The notes under the pieces were generated by a model. That model was not told where the DNA came from and made no database searches. It was given only the letters and a program-made list of their open reading frames with translations. A DNA stretch of 5,354 nt from Parachlamydiaceae bacterium (GTDB taxonomy: Bacteria; Chlamydiota; Chlamydiia; Chlamydiales; Parachlamydiaceae). The stretch's first letter is position 1; the number at the start of each line of letters is the position of its first letter. A program made the position numbers and the translations under genes. The stretch is taken from positions 1-5,354 of the forward strand of contig PLSG01000066.1 in the NCBI GenBank assembly GCA_003164155.1, given 5' to 3'. This document shows positions 4,455 to 5,354 of the stretch, in pieces.

Positions 4455-5354
4455 TTTTCTACCGGAAGAGCTTTCCTACTACCGCACCCTTCACTCGGAA
4501 AAAGAGCTTTTTGAAGCTCTCAGGCAAGAATCTGACGAGCATATGGTACAGTTTTTCGAATATGCATGCGAAGATGAAAACTGGGCAGCGCAATATGGCC
4601 ACTTGATGCGCACCTTTATCAAATGGTTTACAGACGAGTACTTTGAAGGGCGCCTGTATACGCAACACTCATTGCGCGTAGCTATGACCATTCAGTCGCA
4701 CTTCAAGATCCTAGAGCCCTACATGTATTACGACGTGGACATCTTTGTCGAAGAAAACATAGTCCCCGTCAACAGCCTGCTCTTTGGAGCGGCCAGCCCT
4801 TTCTTTTCCGAAATCTTGCGCCTGGAATGCCAAGAAAAAGGGACAAAAAGCCTGCAACTGAAACATGTGACCTTTCCGATTTTCATCATGATTCTCGAAT
4901 TTGTGCATACTGGCAATACGCATTATCTTTGGAGGAAAAACCAAGAGGAGCTATTCGAGCTTTTGAACCAAGCGCGTGCTTGGAGCATAAGCGAACTGAC
5001 CGAGCTATGCGCCTATATTCTAAAAAGGTATCTCAATGAAGAGAATGCACTTCCCATGTTCAAAATAGCCCATGCCAAAGGGTTGATTGAGCTGCGCCAA
5101 CGGTGCCTGGATTTTATTAATGCCCACAGCCCCTCCACGAAAATAAGCGGCAAAAGTTTGCCCGATGATCTGGAAGTGGAAATTGATGAGTGGAATGACC
5201 GCAGCGGCGAGCTGCTCAAAGCTTTAGCGCCGATGCTCTCCCATCTGATTTGCCGCAATTCTACAGCGGAAAATGCCGATTTATGCGACCTCGTCAAAAC
5301 CTGTCCAAAGCTAAAATCTCTGGACTTGCAGGGAACTTCCCTCTGCCATCCCAC
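4441..5354 (+). CDS. BTB-BACK protein with C-terminal leucine-rich repeats (partial, 3' end outside window)
   Basis: The frame stays open from ATG 4441 to the window edge (304 complete codons). Residues 1-93 are charged, aromatic-rich and unrecognised. Residues 96-160 form a BTB/POZ domain: YYDVDIFVEE, VNSLLFGAASPFFSEIL, and SLQLKHVTFPIFIMILEFVHTGN match the D-V-x-F-x-V, V-L-x-x-x-S-x-x-F and F-x-x-x-L-E-F-x-Y-T-G pattern. Residues 168-228 match a BACK helical region (ELFELLNQARAWSISELTELC, then the N-A-L-x-x-F-x-x-A heptad-like stretch). Residues 265-304 begin leucine-rich repeats (LKSLDLQGTSL at 291-301). In eukaryotes BTB-BACK proteins bridge Cullin-3 ligases to substrates held by a C-terminal repeat domain, here the LRRs. 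By analogy this would be a secreted adaptor steering host ubiquitination. BTB-LRR families are known from Parachlamydiaceae. No signal peptide is seen. The gene overlaps the esterase by 14 bp and has its own strong Shine-Dalgarno site. Confidence 0.88.
   Translation, partial: MKYPSFLPEELSYYRTLHSEKELFEALRQESDEHMVQFFEYACEDENWAAQYGHLMRTFIKWFTDEYFEGRLYTQHSLRVAMTIQSHFKILEPYMYYDVDIFVEENIVPVNSLLFGAASPFFSEILRLECQEKGTKSLQLKHVTFPIFIMILEFVHTGNTHYLWRKNQEELFELLNQARAWSISELTELCAYILKRYLNEENALPMFKIAHAKGLIELRQRCLDFINAHSPSTKISGKSLPDDLEVEIDEWNDRSGELLKALAPMLSHLICRNSTAENADLCDLVKTCPKLKSLDLQGTSLCHP

Noticed and set aside
4459..5354. Several minus-strand frames and one plus-strand frame (4827-5039)
   Set aside because: All overlap the continuous BTB-BACK-LRR frame, which has clear domain support.

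Overview
The window looks like an accessory, host-interaction locus of an amoeba-associated intracellular bacterium, most likely a member of the Parachlamydiales (environmental chlamydiae). The reason is the gene content. A eukaryotic-type ubiquitin-specific protease (USP, peptidase family C19) and a BTB-BACK protein running into leucine-rich repeats occur within about 2.3 kb of each other. Expanded BTB/LRR and other ubiquitin-related families are known from Protochlamydia and Neochlamydia. Taxonomy is inferred from domains only; there is no rRNA or housekeeping gene here, and other amoeba symbionts (Legionella-like, Berkiella-like) are not excluded.

Layout. Positions 1-377 hold no convincing gene, only an imperfect 29-bp inverted repeat and a small hairpin. 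Positions 378-2207 (minus strand) encode a 609-residue protein: an unrecognised helical N-terminus, a Pro/Ser/Thr/Asp-rich linker built from 12-bp tandem repeats, and a C-terminal USP-like catalytic domain with recognisable Cys, QQD-like, LP..L...F.R. and His boxes. Positions 2208-3527 are a 1.3-kb intergenic region between divergently transcribed genes. It has no supportable ORF but is packed with palindromes: a 9-bp hairpin, a ~180-bp near-perfect palindrome (46-bp core arms, one mismatch), a perfect 34-bp inverted repeat, and a GGATCTGAC-type repeat family just before the next gene. Because both flanking genes read away from this region, ordinary 3'-end terminators are not expected in it. 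Mobile palindromic elements, structured RNAs or regulatory sites are better guesses.

Positions 3528-4454 (plus strand) encode a 308-residue LpqC/PHB-depolymerase-like alpha/beta-hydrolase esterase with an intact Ser-Asp-His triad and no visible signal peptide. Positions 4441-5354 (plus strand, running off the window) encode a BTB-BACK protein with the start of an LRR tract. It overlaps the esterase by 14 bp and has a strong Shine-Dalgarno site inside the esterase's 3' end, so the two form an operon.

Working together (inference): the USP protein would remove ubiquitin from host targets, while the BTB-BACK-LRR protein would recruit host targets to a Cullin-3 ubiquitin ligase. The locus could therefore push host ubiquitination in both directions. 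The role of the co-transcribed esterase is unknown.
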